Below are positions 1-12,006 of a stretch of DNA of 64,000 nt, one piece after another. A program made the translations under genes and the position numbers. The DNA comes from Bidens hawaiensis. Lineage: Eukaryota > Streptophyta > Magnoliopsida > Asterales > Asteraceae. Each line of letters opens with the position of its first letter. Within the stretch, counting starts at the first letter, position 1. The notes beneath the pieces were generated by a model. That model saw only the letters and a program-made list of their open reading frames with translations. It was not told the DNA's origin and did not search any database. The stretch spans positions 82,592-146,591 of the forward strand of contig JAIQDT010003022.1 in NCBI GenBank assembly GCA_021521415.1. Reading direction: 5' to 3'.

Positions 1-375
1 GATCACATTGTATTCTAAGAATCACATTGTATTCTAATGATCATACTGTATTCTAATGATCACATTGTATTCAAATGATCATATTGTATTCTAATGATCA
101 CATTGTATCCTATTGCTCACATTGTATTCAAATGATAACATTGTATTCTAATGATCACATTGTATTCTAATAATCACGTTGTATTCTAATGATCATATTG
201 TATTCTAATGATCACATTGTATTCTAATGAGTCCATCGTAATTGAATGATTCATTGTAATTGAATGAGTCATTGTAACTTAATGATTCATTGTATTTGAA
301 CTAGTATTGTAATTGAATGAGTCATTGTAATTGAATGATTCATTTTAATTAAATGACTTAGTGTAATCGAATCAA
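1..375. repeat. AT-rich minisatellite inside F LTR
   Basis: About ten tandem copies of a unit near 20 bp, consensus GATCACATTGTATTCTAAT, followed by a related 18-20 bp unit containing CATTGTAATTGAATGA. The same array occurs in the other LTR at 4740-4990, so it is part of the LTR and not an independent satellite. Confidence 0.9.
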
Positions 376-1152
376 GCATTGTGTGCGAGTTTATCAATGC
401 ACGCGATCATGGCCATTGTATTTGAGTTTCCATATTGTATTCGAATATACCCCTTGTATGCGAAAAGCCGTATTGTATTCGAATTTCCAATTGTATTCGA
501 AAATCTACTTTGTATGCGAAATGCCAAATTGTATTCGAATTTAACCTATTTAATCAAATATAAGCATGTATTCGAATCTATGGTTTGTATTCGAATGGGC
601 TGAACCAGTTTGGTTTTTTTATCGCCATTAAGATTATGTTTCATGACTTTAACACCCTATTATGGTTCGGTATGAACCCATAAATGTTCCCGTTTCCTTT
701 TTCGGCCAAGACTTAACCCGCTTAACACCAAAGTTTGAACTTTTAAGACTTAAAACGTCCATCGGATAGATTTAGGGTTTCTTTATGTGCCGTATATAAC
801 CACGAGTTTGTTAAGTCTAACTTAAACATCAAGTTTGTAACTTTATGGTTCCTTTAGACCCGATCTACTCTAGGTTTAAGTTTCATGGCAAACCATTCAT
901 AAAAACATCAACTTTAAAGATAAAGAACGTACCTTTACTCGTTTTTAGGTTACGGTTTAGCTTGGTTATGAACTACAATCTTGTATCTTGTTTTTGTAGC
1001 TATGATTTATCAAGATTCAGCTTGGTTTTGGCCTTGGATCTTCTTCTTTGCTTGCGCCCATGAATAGGGTAGTGTATGTGTGTGATTTGGAGTGTGTAGG
1101 GGAATTATGAAAGATAGAAATGAGTTTTAGGATTTTAGAGAGGTTTAAGGTT

Positions 1153-1172
1153 GGGGGGGGGGGGTATTTATA
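1153..1172 (-). promoter_or_regulatory. Core promoter of F LTR with C12 run
   Basis: On the minus strand TATAAATA (1172-1165) is followed immediately by a run of twelve C and then a pyrimidine-rich stretch typical of a plant 5' leader. This fits the start of U3-driven transcription. The homopolymer beside the TATA box may be an expansion. Confidence 0.55.
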
Positions 1173-1307
1173 CCCTCTAAGGCCAATGGACCTAAAGCCC
1201 ATCTTTACTTTTTGGTCCATACTTATTCCGTTTAATTAGCCTACTTAACCTTCCATCTTTATTATTTTATTAATTCTTTATTACTTCAAGTAAACTTTTC
1301 TATCATA

Positions 1308-1348
<41 letters not shown>

Positions 1349-1352
1349 TAAT
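1308..1352. repeat. (AAT)n microsatellite
   Basis: A run of about fourteen AAT units, nearly perfect with one C interruption, in the U3 of the F LTR. Confidence 0.95.
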
Positions 1353-1393
1353 AATATATAAAATATGATTCTTGGAAATTTCGGGATGTTACA

Positions 1394-1407
1394 AGTCTAC
1401 CCCCCTT
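1394..1407 (-). other. Polypurine tract of element F
   Basis: Minus-strand AAGGGGGGTAGACT abuts the TGTAACA start of the 3' LTR. This is the plus-strand primer position in LTR retrotransposons and fixes the orientation of F as minus. Confidence 0.8.
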
Positions 1408-1839
1408 AAATGAGGTTTCGGGGACCTTGTAAAAGGAACACTTCCTATATTCATACACCTTATTGAATCGTCTTTGCTCTCTTGGTCATCCTTCTTACTC
1501 CTGACCTTTTAGTCACCGAGTGGTGTTCATGTGTTTTAGATATTAAGGTAGCTTGTCCATGAGGCCCTCGATGTACCAAGTCTCGTCTCGTCTTCCCAAT
1601 GGACTCTGTTTTATATCATATTAATGTTAATGCCTAAGACGGCGCTTTATCGCAACACAACTATTCATCATAACCAACATGCATTCAAGACAATTCATAA
1701 TATAATTAATAAACACCAGTCTAAACTTCAATATAAAACAACACGCATCAAGTCATTAATAAGTTACACATAGACTTAAAACTTATGACTTGCAACTAGC
1801 CTTCTTGAGTGGTATTTTCTAAGCATACGGAGGAAACGT

Positions 1840-3065
1840 TAAACCTCAAGCATTCTTCTCTGCTTCACGTCCTTCTTTCGGCTTCCTGCAGTCCCTTGCT
1901 AGGTGTCCACTTCCTCCACAGTTGTGACACCTATGGTAATCCTTACACTCCTAGGAGGAATGTCCTTCTTTTACACACCTAAAGCACACGCCTAAACCCA
2001 TTATGCACTCTCCCGAGTGTTTCTTCCCACATTTTCCACAGACCGGGAACTCATCCTTCCTTGCCTTCTTCTTAAGGTTATCTTCTTCATTAACTTCATC
2101 TGGTTTTGTGGCTGGGTTCTATTTCTTCATTTCAAGTTTCTCCTCTTCACTGGTGTCAAGGTCATCATTAACCTTCTCGGCCAATTCCATGGATGAATCA
2201 AATGTTGCAGGTTTGTTGGCCCTAACCAATGTACGAACAGTTAGTGTTAGTCCTCAGATGTAGCACTTGATTCTTTTTGCTTCATTATTAACCATGTCAG
2301 GAACTAATCTAGACATGCGGTTGAACTCAGTGGTGTATTCACGGTGTGTCATTTTTCCTACCTTCAGATTCAAAAACTTCATCTCAGCTCTCTCAACTTC
2401 AGCATCAGCACAAAATCGCTTCATCACCAATCCTTCAGCTCATCCCACTTCATAGCTTTAATCTCTTCTCAGGTCTTCCTCTGTTCCACTTTCTCCCACC
2501 ATAACATAGCCTCATCACCACATGATTGGGTAACATAACCCACAGCTTGTTCAGAACAACATTGGCTAATTCGAATAACCTTGTCCATTGCGGTTATCCA
2601 CTGAAGAGTATTTGTCGCATTTTCCAAGCCAGTTAACTTCGGTGGGTCACATCCCTTGAAAGATTTGTAATTACACCCACCTCTTCCTCTTTTCCTTGCA
2701 TCAACCTTCACAAATTGAACTTCACTCGAGTCGCCTTCCTCATCATCAACTTTCTTACCATCATTCCTTGCCCTCTCAGCGGTCCTTGCGTGGCTTTCTG
2801 CAGACTTTTCAGGATTCAAGTTCTTCACGACAGCTGCTACAGCTTTAGCAATGGCAGTTTGAACTACAGGGTCAAGTTGATATCCGACGTTGTTGCTCAG
2901 ATTTCGACCAACTGCACTTCCTTCTCCCCCGGCATTAGTAACTGTTTCTACAGAATGCTCTCGGACAATGCGTGGCCTGCCACGACGTCTCGTACAACCT
3001 CCTTGCTCAACGGTCTTTCTTGCTCCATCCATTCGTATTCTATAAGGAAACACAAACATCATCAC
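1840..3065 (-). pseudogene. Gag of element F, frameshifted; no pol
   Basis: Gag is the nucleocapsid precursor that packages retrotransposon RNA. An open stretch of 198 codons (3065-2469) carries a basic, Q/R-rich N-terminus and then the gag core with a W-rich motif (MLWWEK) near its end. Beyond the stop, other frames keep zinc knuckles: CGKCGKKHSGEC, CFRCVKEGH and CHNCGGSGHLARDC, between about 2040 and 1870. Frame changes between 2469 and 2040 and a TAG after the second knuckle break it. The true start is uncertain: ATGs at 3062 and 3032 are both possible. Only about 460 bp lie between the last knuckle and the polypurine tract, so no protease, RT or integrase exists here. F is therefore a gag-only, internally deleted element. 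Confidence 0.8.
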
Positions 3066-3433
3066 TCAAGGAACTATTTAGTACAAGGATAGTAAGACTA
3101 ATAGGTAATAACAATGGCCAGATGTGATTAGCTGATCACGTTACTCTCTGTGTCCTATACACTTCCCTTTGTGAGTCCACTTGTGCTTGTTCTACTTCTA
3201 ATAGTTAGACAATCAAATACTTCATATCATCATATACTCCTATCCATAGAAACTAGGCTAGCATTCATTCATCATTATACTTTACATGTGAAATTAAGCA
3301 CACACTTTATCTTTACTTAGCTTGTTTGAGTGACACATGACTTTCTTGAACTGGCATCTTCTTTCCTTTCTTACTTTAATCCCATTCTCTGTTAGAGTCT
3401 AAGCATGTAGGATGCTTAGTTCTCTTGAACTTT
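3066..3433 (-). other. 5' leader of element F
   Basis: Untranslated interval between the primer site and gag. I see no ORF or structured repeat in it. Confidence 0.6.
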
Positions 3434-3445
3434 GCTCTGATACCA
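3434..3445 (-). other. Primer binding site of element F
   Basis: Minus-strand TGGTATCAGAGC, complementary to the 3' end of initiator tRNA-Met, three bases inside the LTR edge at 3449. Confidence 0.9.
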
Positions 3446-3831
3446 GCTTGTGAGGCCCCGATCCCGGTTCCTTTCGATACAAAACATTTGATATTTTCTT
3501 TAAAACATAACATAAAACATCATATTTAAAACATCATTTCTTCTGTCTTCAGATGCCAGCCGTTCAATCCATACCATGTGCCATCCTCATGCCAACTCAT
3601 TAAACATATTTATCTACGTGCATACTAAAAGTCAGCTACGCTGAGTGAGTTCTACTTAATCATGCAACATAAAATAAATTCTTATACTTTCACCTATACA
3701 TATCCGAAGATAAATATTCATACTTAAACCAAACTTCATTCCCGACACTTTATAATTATCCGTAAGAGGACCATTGCATAATATCTATTACAAGAACATT
3801 ACTATCATTCATAGAACTAGCAACCTATATC

Positions 3832-4032
3832 ATCCATATAAGGATCTATATAAACTATCCATAAAAGGATCCCTAGATATTGTCCATAGAAGGGACCCTA
3901 TATACTTTACATAAAAGGACCACTATACTTTATCCATAGAAAGAACTCTATACCCGATCCATAGAAGGAACCATATACATTGTCCATAGAAGGAAAACAT
4001 ACTCAATTCTATAATATCCATATAAGGAACGC
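3832..4032. repeat. Array of short hairpins TCC-ATARAA-GGA in F LTR
   Basis: About eight irregularly spaced copies of a module with complementary ends and a near-constant loop: ATCC-ATATAA-GGAT (3832-3845), ATCC-ATAAAA-GGAT (3857-3870), GTCC-ATAGAAG-GGAC (3882-3896), then shorter TCC/GGA versions up to about 4030. Confidence 0.6.
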
Positions 4033-4565
4033 TAATAAGGTTCATAGTCTTTATTTACACTATCACATATCGAGTCTAGGTCCCATAGTAGTTTAGAGGG
4101 ATTTGCCATCCTAACTTATTATGCTGGACGTAGATCTCACATACCATTCATCTACCTGCTTACACATACCTCACATATACGATAATTCGTCGTAGTATAT
4201 GAACACTCTAGGCGTTCTTCACATCATTTTATCTAACTACCATACTCCCTGATGATACGTGCAATATCCGAAGATCGTTCACGCACCGACAAGCACTCAC
4301 TCATAACATTCATACTATCACATAATTCATCATAGCATACACTTACCATTTAAGGTAAGTGTATTAACGTTCACATTGAGTATGCACACAGCCCCGAAAA
4401 CATAACAAGGAAGTGGGGCTAGAAACTCACCTGGACTCTATTACGTTCTCCATTAATTGTACTCTCTTTAACTGTGCTCGGCTAACTGTACATTTATTAC
4501 ATGTATCAATGCTTGTTCTAATCACATATTTCAGGTTTCACCAGAAATTGTTAAGTCTGATCTAT

Positions 4566-5220
4566 TCTAATAGCATTGTATTTGAATACTTTGTATTCGA
4601 ACGATATTAGAATACATTTGTGTTAGAATACATTTGTATTCTAATGACACGTAATTTGAATACATTTGTATTCTAATGGCATGTGATAAGAATACATTTG
4701 TGTTAGCATTCAACTTGTATTAGAATACCTTTGTATTCGAATGGTATATGATTAGAATACATTTGTATTCTAATGATCACATTGTATTTTAATGATCACA
4801 TTTTATTCTAATGATCATATTGTATTCTAGTTATCATATTGTATTATAATGATCACATTGTATTCTAATGATCACATTGTATACTAATTATCACATTGTA
4901 TTCAAATGAGTCCATTGTAATTGAATGAGTCATTGTAATTGAATGAGTCATTGTAATTGAATGATTCATTGTAATTGAATGACTTAGTGTAATCGAATCA
5001 AGCATTTTATGCGAGTTTATCAATGTATGCGATCATGGCCATTGTATTCGAGTTTCCATATTGTATTCGAATATACCCCTTGTATGCGAAAAGCCAGATT
5101 ATATTCGAATTACCTATTGCATTCGAAAATCTACATTGTATGCGAAAATCCAGATTGTATTCGAAGTTAACCTATGTAATCGAATATAAGCGTGTATTCG
5201 AATCTATGGGTTGTATTTGA
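4566..5220. repeat. Second copy of the F LTR minisatellite
   Basis: TTGTATTCTAATG-type units of about 20 bp, then CATTGTAATTGAATGA units, then irregular TTGTATTCGAAT units up to about 5220. Same order and unit types as 1-600. Short ORFs in both copies only read through the repeat. Confidence 0.9.
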
Positions 5221-5635
5221 ATGAGCTGCACCAGTTTGGTTCTTTTATCGCCATTAACATTATGTTTCATGACTTTAACACCCTATTATGGTTTGGTATG
5301 AACCCATAAACCTTCCTGTTTCCATTTTTGACCAAGACTTAACCCGCTTAACCCTAAAGTTTGAACTTTTAAGACATAAAACGTCCATCGGCTAGATTTA
5401 GGGTTTCTTTATGAGCCGTATATAACCACGAGTTCATTAAGTCCATTTTAAACATCAAGTTTGTAACTTTATGGTTCCTTTAGACCTGATCTACTCTAAG
5501 TTTAAGTTTCACGGCAAACCGTTCATAAAAACATAACCTTTAAATATAATGAACGTACCATTACACGTTTTTAGGTTACGGTTTAGCTTGGTTTTGAACT
5601 ACAATCATGTATTTTTTTTGTATAGTTAAGATTTA

Positions 5636-6044
5636 TGTTGAGTAACGTTTTGGTTAGACTGACGCATATCAAAAGACCTGACATGATCAAGACAAATGAG
5701 AAATAATATAGAAGAGTCGAAGTATTATAGAAGATGGAATTTACAGCTTGGAGCATGTAATATCGAAATCCATAGGGATTTTGGTTTGCATGGGTCAGCA
5801 ATACAGAAATCATGTTGATTTCTGTTTGGGCTTAGTTGGGTTTGGTCATTGGGCCTCTTGTAAATGCTAACTATATAAAGCATGTTTAATCATTTTAGTT
5901 TTAGTAGTTGTTGAGCAGAACTAGTGATCCCTCTCATACTTTCATAGTCACCATCAAGAGAGCAATACCATTTTGGGTAATCTCATGTACAGACGATTTA
6001 TTAATATAATCGTGTGCATTTGGAGTATAATGGTATTTATCATA
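5636..6044 (+). mobile_element. LTR-like fragment, possibly copia
   Basis: Starts TGTTGAG exactly where F homology ends, and has a plausible TATA box (CTATATAAAG, about 5870). I could not find a matching CA end or target-site duplication, and there is no second copy in the window. It may be a truncated solo LTR. No gene is visible. Confidence 0.35.
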
Positions 6045-6402
6045 TGTCGGTCCCGAATAATTACTCAAACTCACAATAAATGTCACAACCCACACAATAA
6101 ATGTGTCGACAAGAAGGATGGTTACATTGCTATTTTTGAAAAGATTAACTGTTCATAAACGGCGGAAACAGAAACAAACAGAATTGTTGCTTATGGATCT
6201 TAAATGTAACAAACACAAACAATCACTCAAAAGATTTCCATTTATATGAATGATTAATACAGATGTAAAATCAATTAGGGTTTCTTTCTTGGAAAGTTTA
6301 TCCGTACGATCCTAGGACAACCGTCACACTCAATCAAGAATATTCGATTAGGTTGATAAGTTTAAAGGCTAAAGTTAGTAGTAGGCGTGCCCTAAATTAT
6401 TC

Positions 6403-6410
6403 TATTTATA
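6403..6410 (-). promoter_or_regulatory. TATA box of LTR A
   Basis: Minus-strand CCTATAAATA. LTRs B and C have CCTATAAAA at the same place (20904-20910, 34133-34139), which supports a conserved transcription start just to the left. Confidence 0.6.
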
Positions 6411-6479
6411 GGACCGTCACCACCTGACAGTTGTCCTGTCTTCTTGAAACCCTAATGATAGGTACATAATCAATTTACA

Positions 6480-7130
6480 TATTAAGAATTATACTAAGTG
6501 TAAAAACAGGTCTTCCGGGTAGACTTTGTATTAGTTGTCTTCTCCGAGTAGGCATTGTGCCTTTTGTATTTTATGAGTAAACCTGGTAACCTTGAAGTGT
6601 GCTGGAGAACAGTTCTCCGGGTAGACTTTACTTAGAGTATTTTCTAAAGAAAATACTCACCTAGCAGACTTCAATCTTCTTGACCATATCAAACTTTGCC
6701 CGATATAATCTAACGAGCAAACTTGTTCTTCAGAAATCCTTTCAACTCTTTGTTAACGAATAACTTATTAGCAAAACAAACTGTGCTGGTAACACTGTAG
6801 CTTGCTTGGAGTTGAACCTTGCCCGAAGAAGTCCTTAGGATTGTTCTTTATCAACTTCCATCAAGCATGCTCGGACCATTGTTTTATAAAAAATACCTTG
6901 CTAGATATTCCAAATTCTTGGCTTCAAAAGCTTGGTTAGCTAGGAGCCTACTCGGAAGTAAACCTTTCTTGGCTAAGAACAACCTTGCTAGACATAGTGA
7001 ACCCTGCTCGGATTGACACTAAAGAAGACTTCTAGAAGATAACCCTGCCCAAACGGCATAATACCTTGCTAGGATAAGTTAAACCTGCTCAGGAATCCAA
7101 GTGTGCTTGGTTTCCATGCTTATCCTTTTC
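6480..7130. repeat. Degenerate CTTGCCCGG-type motif array in LTR A
   Basis: Irregularly spaced copies of a 9-10 bp motif (CTTCCGGGTAG, CTTCTCCGAGTAG, CTTGCCCGA, CTTGCTAGGA, CTGCTCGGA) upstream of the TATA box in U3. The same array is in LTRs B and C and in the non-coding blocks of A and C. Confidence 0.7.
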
Positions 7131-7379
7131 TGGGGTGTGTTGAGAAGATTCCAATCTTCTTAAGTCATATGAAGTCAAATATATTTGACTCAACAATCTC
7201 CCCTAGATTGGAACACCTCAGCTGTCCCAAAACACCTCTAAGATTACTTACACTTAGTCAAAATACAAATCAAATCAAAATCAAATTACATAACAAAAGT
7301 CAAAATATTACATATTCAAATTCTATCCGTAGACATTACAAAGCAAACCCTATTCTAAGAATCTTCATCTTCTCGCATT

Positions 7380-10300
7380 ATGGGCTGCTTGTCTTCTACC
7401 AATGATCACTGCACCTGCTCTTTGCTTGAAGATTGACAAGATTTTATAATGAGGGTGGTTTTCAGGAATTTTTCATCTCCAAAATTTCCCTCAAATCTTC
7501 ATTACTTCTGAATGTCAGATCTTCATCATTCTTGATAATTCCCAGTATGAGTCCTTCTGAGTTACGGAGAATGTAATGGCCTACATTTTCTTTGTATTCT
7601 ATCTCAGTAATTCGACCATTCTTCTAAACTTCATAGTTTGGACGAGTCATTCTCCTTCCCATACTTATGCAGGTGTTTAAGTTGGATAGTGGGTTTTTGT
7701 TTCCAACCTTTGAAAGAAAGCTAAACTCAGCATTTCTTATACTTCTCATGTGACTGGCTCTTCTTGCTTTTTCATGATTTGTCAGCTCCCACTTCCTTCT
7801 CTAGTCCAATAGGGGAAATCTCTTTTTAGCTTCATCTCTCAGGTATTTAGACAGTTCATTTTTTTGTCTCATGGCCATCTTGTTTCTATCATGATAATCA
7901 TATAGGTCAAGATTGGCCAAGATCTCAAGCTGTTCTCTTTTGTACTCAGCAAAATCATCTTTGAAGATAATTTCCCTCAACAGTCTGCTCTGCATAATCA
8001 CTTTCAGTGTATTCGATACAGAGTCATAGTAGAGTCTTTTAGGCAGATCTATATCAGATTGGGGCCTTTCCACACTTTGTGTTCCAGCTCTACTTGACTC
8101 ACCCCTAGCTGTTGAAGGGTATCTCCTTGAGGCAGAGGGCATTGTTGGAATTAACTTCATAGGCTTAGTAGGCCCTTTGACTTTAAATTTCTTTTTGTAC
8201 ATCCCTTCAATCTACACAGCAGGCAATTTAACCAGTTCAGCTAGGTTTTCACCAGCATCTCTATGTAATCTACCAATCATATCCAAAATCTTTTAATCCC
8301 TCAACTGTCCAACAGGTACAAATCTTCCTCCAATAAAACTCCTTGGATTCACACCTTCTAATAGCACTTTTCCCATTCAGCCTTCTGCATATAGAATAAT
8401 TGTTTCAGTTGAGCTTTACCCAATGCATCAAAGGAATTTTCACGCATCCCTTTTTGCTTCACCATCACATCTTTCAAAATTTGAATCATCTCCTCATTCT
8501 CCTATGGATCTGTGGGTTCATCTAGTTCTGGTTCTGGCTTTACTTCCACTAGGATATGAGTTTCTTGTGTTTCAACCCTTTTCGATTATTTTTCAGCTTT
8601 CTTTTTCTATCTCAGTGTCATAATTCTCCCTTTCTTAGCAGGTGGCTCAGGTTGATCTTCCCTTGATTGTCTAACAGAGGGTTCATGTTAATCTCTCTTT
8701 GATTTATCTTTCTTTTGTAGTCCGTTATAGCGAGATTCAACAACAGTTTTAGACAAGCTGTTCACCAATTCTAGTGCCATACCTCTATCAATCAAATATC
8801 CACACTTCCCATCAAATTAATTTCTCATAGCTTCAATCTTCTCAGCCAAAACTGCTTCTCTTGCAAATTTTTCTTTCTCTTCTTTCTCAACATCTTCTCT
8901 TGTGGTATTGTAAGCTTTTTCAAGATCTTCAAATTTGAAATGAGTTAGGTGTTTCTCAGAGAAATTGTGTTTTCTTAGATATTCTCTGAACTTTAGACTA
9001 TCCGTGTTCTTCTTTTCCATCATTCTCTTTATAGTACCCTCTCTCTGTCCAGTTTTCTTTGTAACTCTTCATTTGTTAGTGAGGCAAGATCTTCAAATTT
9101 GAATCCATGATTGATTAGGTTTATAACCAAAGGATTTTTCCTTTTAGCCTCATTCAAGCTTTGTTGAATATTTTCCCTTTGTTCTTCTGTCATTTCTACT
9201 TGTGGGGATACAATATCAACCTTCTCAGCTATATTATCTTGGTTATCATCATCATTGACATCTTCAGTTGTATCTTCATTTTCTGTTGACTCACTGATAG
9301 CATCAATCTTTTCATCATCAGGATTTGGTAAGTCCTGAGGCCAAACAATCTGAATTGGAACAGGCCTTAGAGGGCTTTCTTGTTCTTCAGGGGTTTCAAA
9401 AAGTATTTATTCTTGTCATCCCATTTCCCTTCTTAGAAGACTGTTCTTTCCCATCCTGTTCACTAGCCTTTCTTTTTCTCTTATAAATCTTTGCAAATCT
9501 GTTGACTTTTTCTGCAAACTCCTCATACAACTTGGAGAGTTTTTCTTTCATTTGATCAATTGTTTCACCAGTTTCTCTCTCAGGTTCCTTTTGCGGTTCC
9601 TTTTCAGGTTGATTCTTTGGTTGAGTGAACATACTCACAACTATAAACTTCTTCAGTTCTTTTCAAATTTATCAATGTTTCATTTACCTCCTGATCTTCA
9701 ACTCCTTCTTCATCATCAAAAGTTTTTGCAATGTTGGTTTGCACAATAAGTGTTTCCTACTCTGCCAGCTCTTCTATAGTCAGGGTTCGGGCAATATATT
9801 CCATCTCCCTTGTTTCGTTTAAAACTTGCTCAAGTCTTCTGGCAGCAGCAACACTTTCATCCTCTTCTTCCTCATCAACATTTGCCTTAATAGGCTCATC
9901 TTCCTGATCAGCAATAGCTTTCCCTATGGCTAATCTTCTTTTCTTATCACTTTCTGTTTATGAGGGAAACTCATCAATATCTTTCTCCAAATTGTCCATC
10001 TCCTCATCATGCTCAAATCTCTTGGAACTCTCTTCATTTACTTCTGGTTCTGTAAGTACAAGTTCCTTAGTAGCAGCTCCTTCATCCATCACAACATCAG
10101 TCTGCACATCAGTGGCAGTCATAGCATCTATCACAACATTAGTTGGTACATCTGTTGTAGCCACTTGATCAGTATTCAAATTCTCCACATCATCCTCCAT
10201 GTCTCTGTCCTTACTTAATGAATCATCATTATAATCTCTTTCAATAGTATTCAAAACTTCATAGTTCACATCATAGTTTTGTTCAACATCCTCAGATCTA

Positions 10301-10644
10301 TCACCTTCATAATCATTATCAAAAATCAATCTTCCTCCTATGTCTTCCTCATCATCACTATCACCATAGGCACTCAAAATTTTTTTCAAACCATTATCAG
10401 CTACAACTTCACTTACCACATCCACCATCTCCTGATCATCAGCACCAGCTGCCACATTAAATGGAATATTCTCCCCCTGTTTTGGGGCAGCTGAGGTCTT
10501 CTCAACCTCCTGCTCCAGGGTTTGAATTCTTGAGAGTGTTTGGGCTAACTGTGCTTTTAAGTCATCATTCTCCTCTCTTAACTCAACATTTTCTCTTCTC
10601 AAATCAATGTTCTGACAAATCAACTCAAAATTTCTCTGTAACAC
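7380..10644 (-). pseudogene. Post-pol ORF of element A, middle and C-terminal parts
   Basis: Continuation of the reading frame that begins at 12006, broken into pieces: 10644-9958 (228 codons, acidic, heptad-like start suggesting coiled coil), 9638-9396 (K/E-rich), 9023-8817 (ends of an FREYLRKHNFSEKHL-like repeat) and 8202-7801 (conserved C-terminal domain). The same blocks occur in element C at 38784-35077 and in B at 23622-21937. Frameshifts and stops separate every block. Function unknown; I see no transmembrane helix or enzyme motif. Confidence 0.7.
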
Positions 10645-10830
10645 AAATGTATTAGAGGGGAGGGTGTCAGGTAGTGAAAAAGTAGAAGGTTCAGGTAAAG
10701 GGTCGGTTTTTGGAAGGATTGGATCAGTGGGAGCTTTAGGGTCATCAAAAATGTTTTCAGTTGTGAAAGCTAATGGTTGGTATGAGGTTTGGGACTGTGT
10801 TGGAGATAGGATTGGTGTGAATGGGAAGGT

Positions 10831-12006
10831 TTATAAGTTTGTGGGAAAGGATTCTGGAATGTATGGTTCATGAGTAGGCTGGGTTTCAGGTGGGGTTTTT
10901 GTTAGGTTTTGAGGTGGGCTTAGGTTTAAGGTTTCATATGGTGTTTGAGGTGGGGATTGAGTTAGTGTAGGTGGTGTGTGAGGTGGGGAATGGGTTATGG
11001 TTTGTAGTGGTGAGTGAGGTGGTGTGGCTATGGGTGTGGTTGGTGTTGTTGGGATTGGTTGGTTCTCCCTCTGATTTTGTACATTATCAATTAAAGATCC
11101 TCTAGCTCCTCCTTCATTACCATCTCCTGCATCTCCATCATCATCGCTTTCATCACTTTCATCATCATCCAACTCATTCTCCTCCTCCTCTGAGCTTAAA
11201 TCAGGTACATGCATAATTTTAGCATCATGGTCCACCAACCATGGCAAAATGTCAAGTTCGACATTAGGATTGAATCTGCTTGTGCTACCCAGAGTTGCAA
11301 TCCTTTTATAGGTATTCGGATTTTGTAAGACATGTGTTGTACCAATCGTATGCAAACCTTCCAACTCCCGACTAAATATAATTTGAAGAAATCGAGGATA
11401 GGCTAGAAATCTTTTATCTTCATTCTTCTTCAACATGTCCACCATGCCCTCAAAGATCATTTTAGAAAAATTGAATGGTAGGACATAGACTATAGCAATT
11501 GTGGCGTTTGCCAACTCACGGCTCATAAGAGTCCAAGATCCTTTTCTCGGGGAAAATCCCTGGATCAAATGATGAATCAAAAATCTGTATAAGTTAGGGA
11601 ACATGCCCTTTTGAAATTGACCTTCATGCACTGTCCCTTGATATCCCATTGTATGCACAAATATTCTTAGCAGATGAGCAGTGTTGAAGTTGATTGGATT
11701 GTGGTCGTCATCATGCAACTGCAAGCATCTTCTGATTAAACGCTCAGTGATGTGAATCTCTTGCCTTGCCACGTTAGCCTCAATCCGCCTATCGTTTACA
11801 TCATCATACAATCTAGCTGAGCGCCAAAAATCTAGTGAATGATTTCTATAAATGACTGGGCACTCTGTCAAGGCAAAACGAATGTTTGATCTTATAAGCC
11901 ACCTTATCATCAGAGCCACCTCCTCATTATCAGGAGTAATTTGCAACGAGGCACACATGTTGTGCTTGTGCTCAAATGGATATCTCGAATTTTCTTGATT
12001 AGCCAT
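10831..12006 (-). CDS. Post-pol (env-position) protein of element A, N-terminal part
   Basis: First ATG at 12006 (MANQENSRYPFEHK); the longer open frame reaches upstream only through non-ATG codons. About 391 codons. Residues 1-260 form a folded-looking domain with IYRNHSLDFWRSARLY, RRCLQLHDDD, FNFSKMIFEGMV and YPRFLQIIF. I recall a similar domain in Asteraceae predicted proteins named, doubtfully, synaptobrevin/longin-like, with the pattern FW...A, RRDLQL, FNFSK.IF..MV, YPRFIQ.F. Residues 265-310 are very acidic; the rest is a P/T/Q/H-rich tail. It lies downstream of pol in the same strand, the position of env-like ORFs in Sireviruses. Element C has the same protein. Role unknown. Confidence 0.7.
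   Translation of the reverse strand: MANQENSRYPFEHKHNMCASLQITPDNEEVALMIRWLIRSNIRFALTECPVIYRNHSLDFWRSARLYDDVNDRRIEANVARQEIHITERLIRRCLQLHDDDHNPINFNTAHLLRIFVHTMGYQGTVHEGQFQKGMFPNLYRFLIHHLIQGFSPRKGSWTLMSRELANATIAIVYVLPFNFSKMIFEGMVDMLKKNEDKRFLAYPRFLQIIFSRELEGLHTIGTTHVLQNPNTYKRIATLGSTSRFNPNVELDILPWLVDHDAKIMHVPDLSSEEEENELDDDESDESDDDGDAGDGNEGGARGSLIDNVQNQRENQPIPTTPTTPIATPPHSPLQTITHSPPHTPPTLTQSPPQTPYETLNLSPPQNLTKTPPETQPTHEPYIPESFPTNL

Larger units (their letters stand above)
1..1393 (-). mobile_element. 3' LTR of gypsy element F (left end outside window)
   Basis: Read on the minus strand the LTR begins TGTAACATCCCGA at 1393, directly after a polypurine tract, which is the usual start of a Tekay/Del-type LTR. 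Its first part carries a TATA box; its distal part is a minisatellite. Positions 1 to about 1015 align with about 4740 to 5630, which is the 5' LTR of the same element. The segment 1016-1393 has no partner there because the 5' LTR is truncated. Confidence 0.85.
3449..5635 (-). mobile_element. 5' LTR of gypsy element F, truncated
   Basis: The inner end is fixed by the primer site; on the plus strand it starts TGTGAGGCCCC. Homology with the left LTR runs to about 5630 and then stops, so about 375 bp containing the promoter (equivalent of 1016-1393) are missing. Sequence from 5636 on is unrelated. The promoter of this copy is therefore gone. Confidence 0.85.
6045..7195 (-). mobile_element. 3' LTR of copia element A
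   Basis: On the minus strand it starts TGTTGAG at 7195, right after a polypurine tract (AGGGGAGAT). It is recognisably related to LTR B (20561-21748) and LTR C (33791-34904) but much more diverged than those two are from each other. The left edge (TGTCGG, 6045) is inferred from alignment with TGTTGG of B and C. Confidence 0.75.

Noticed and set aside
1..600. Regular direct repeats resembling a CRISPR array
   Set aside because: Units are contiguous with no spacers, AT-rich and degenerate, and repeated in the other LTR of a plant retrotransposon; it is a minisatellite.
379..603. Small ORF repeated at 5023-5220
   Set aside because: Both copies just read through the LTR minisatellite; no protein-like composition.
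5636..6044. Complete solo copia LTR
   Set aside because: ATTTA precedes TGTTGAG, and ATTTA recurs near 6035, but the sequence before the second copy does not end in CA, so the duplication is not convincing.
10831..12006. Host longin/synaptobrevin gene
   Set aside because: The name attached to similar predicted proteins is doubtful; position after pol, a second copy in element C and no SNARE motif argue for a retroelement protein.
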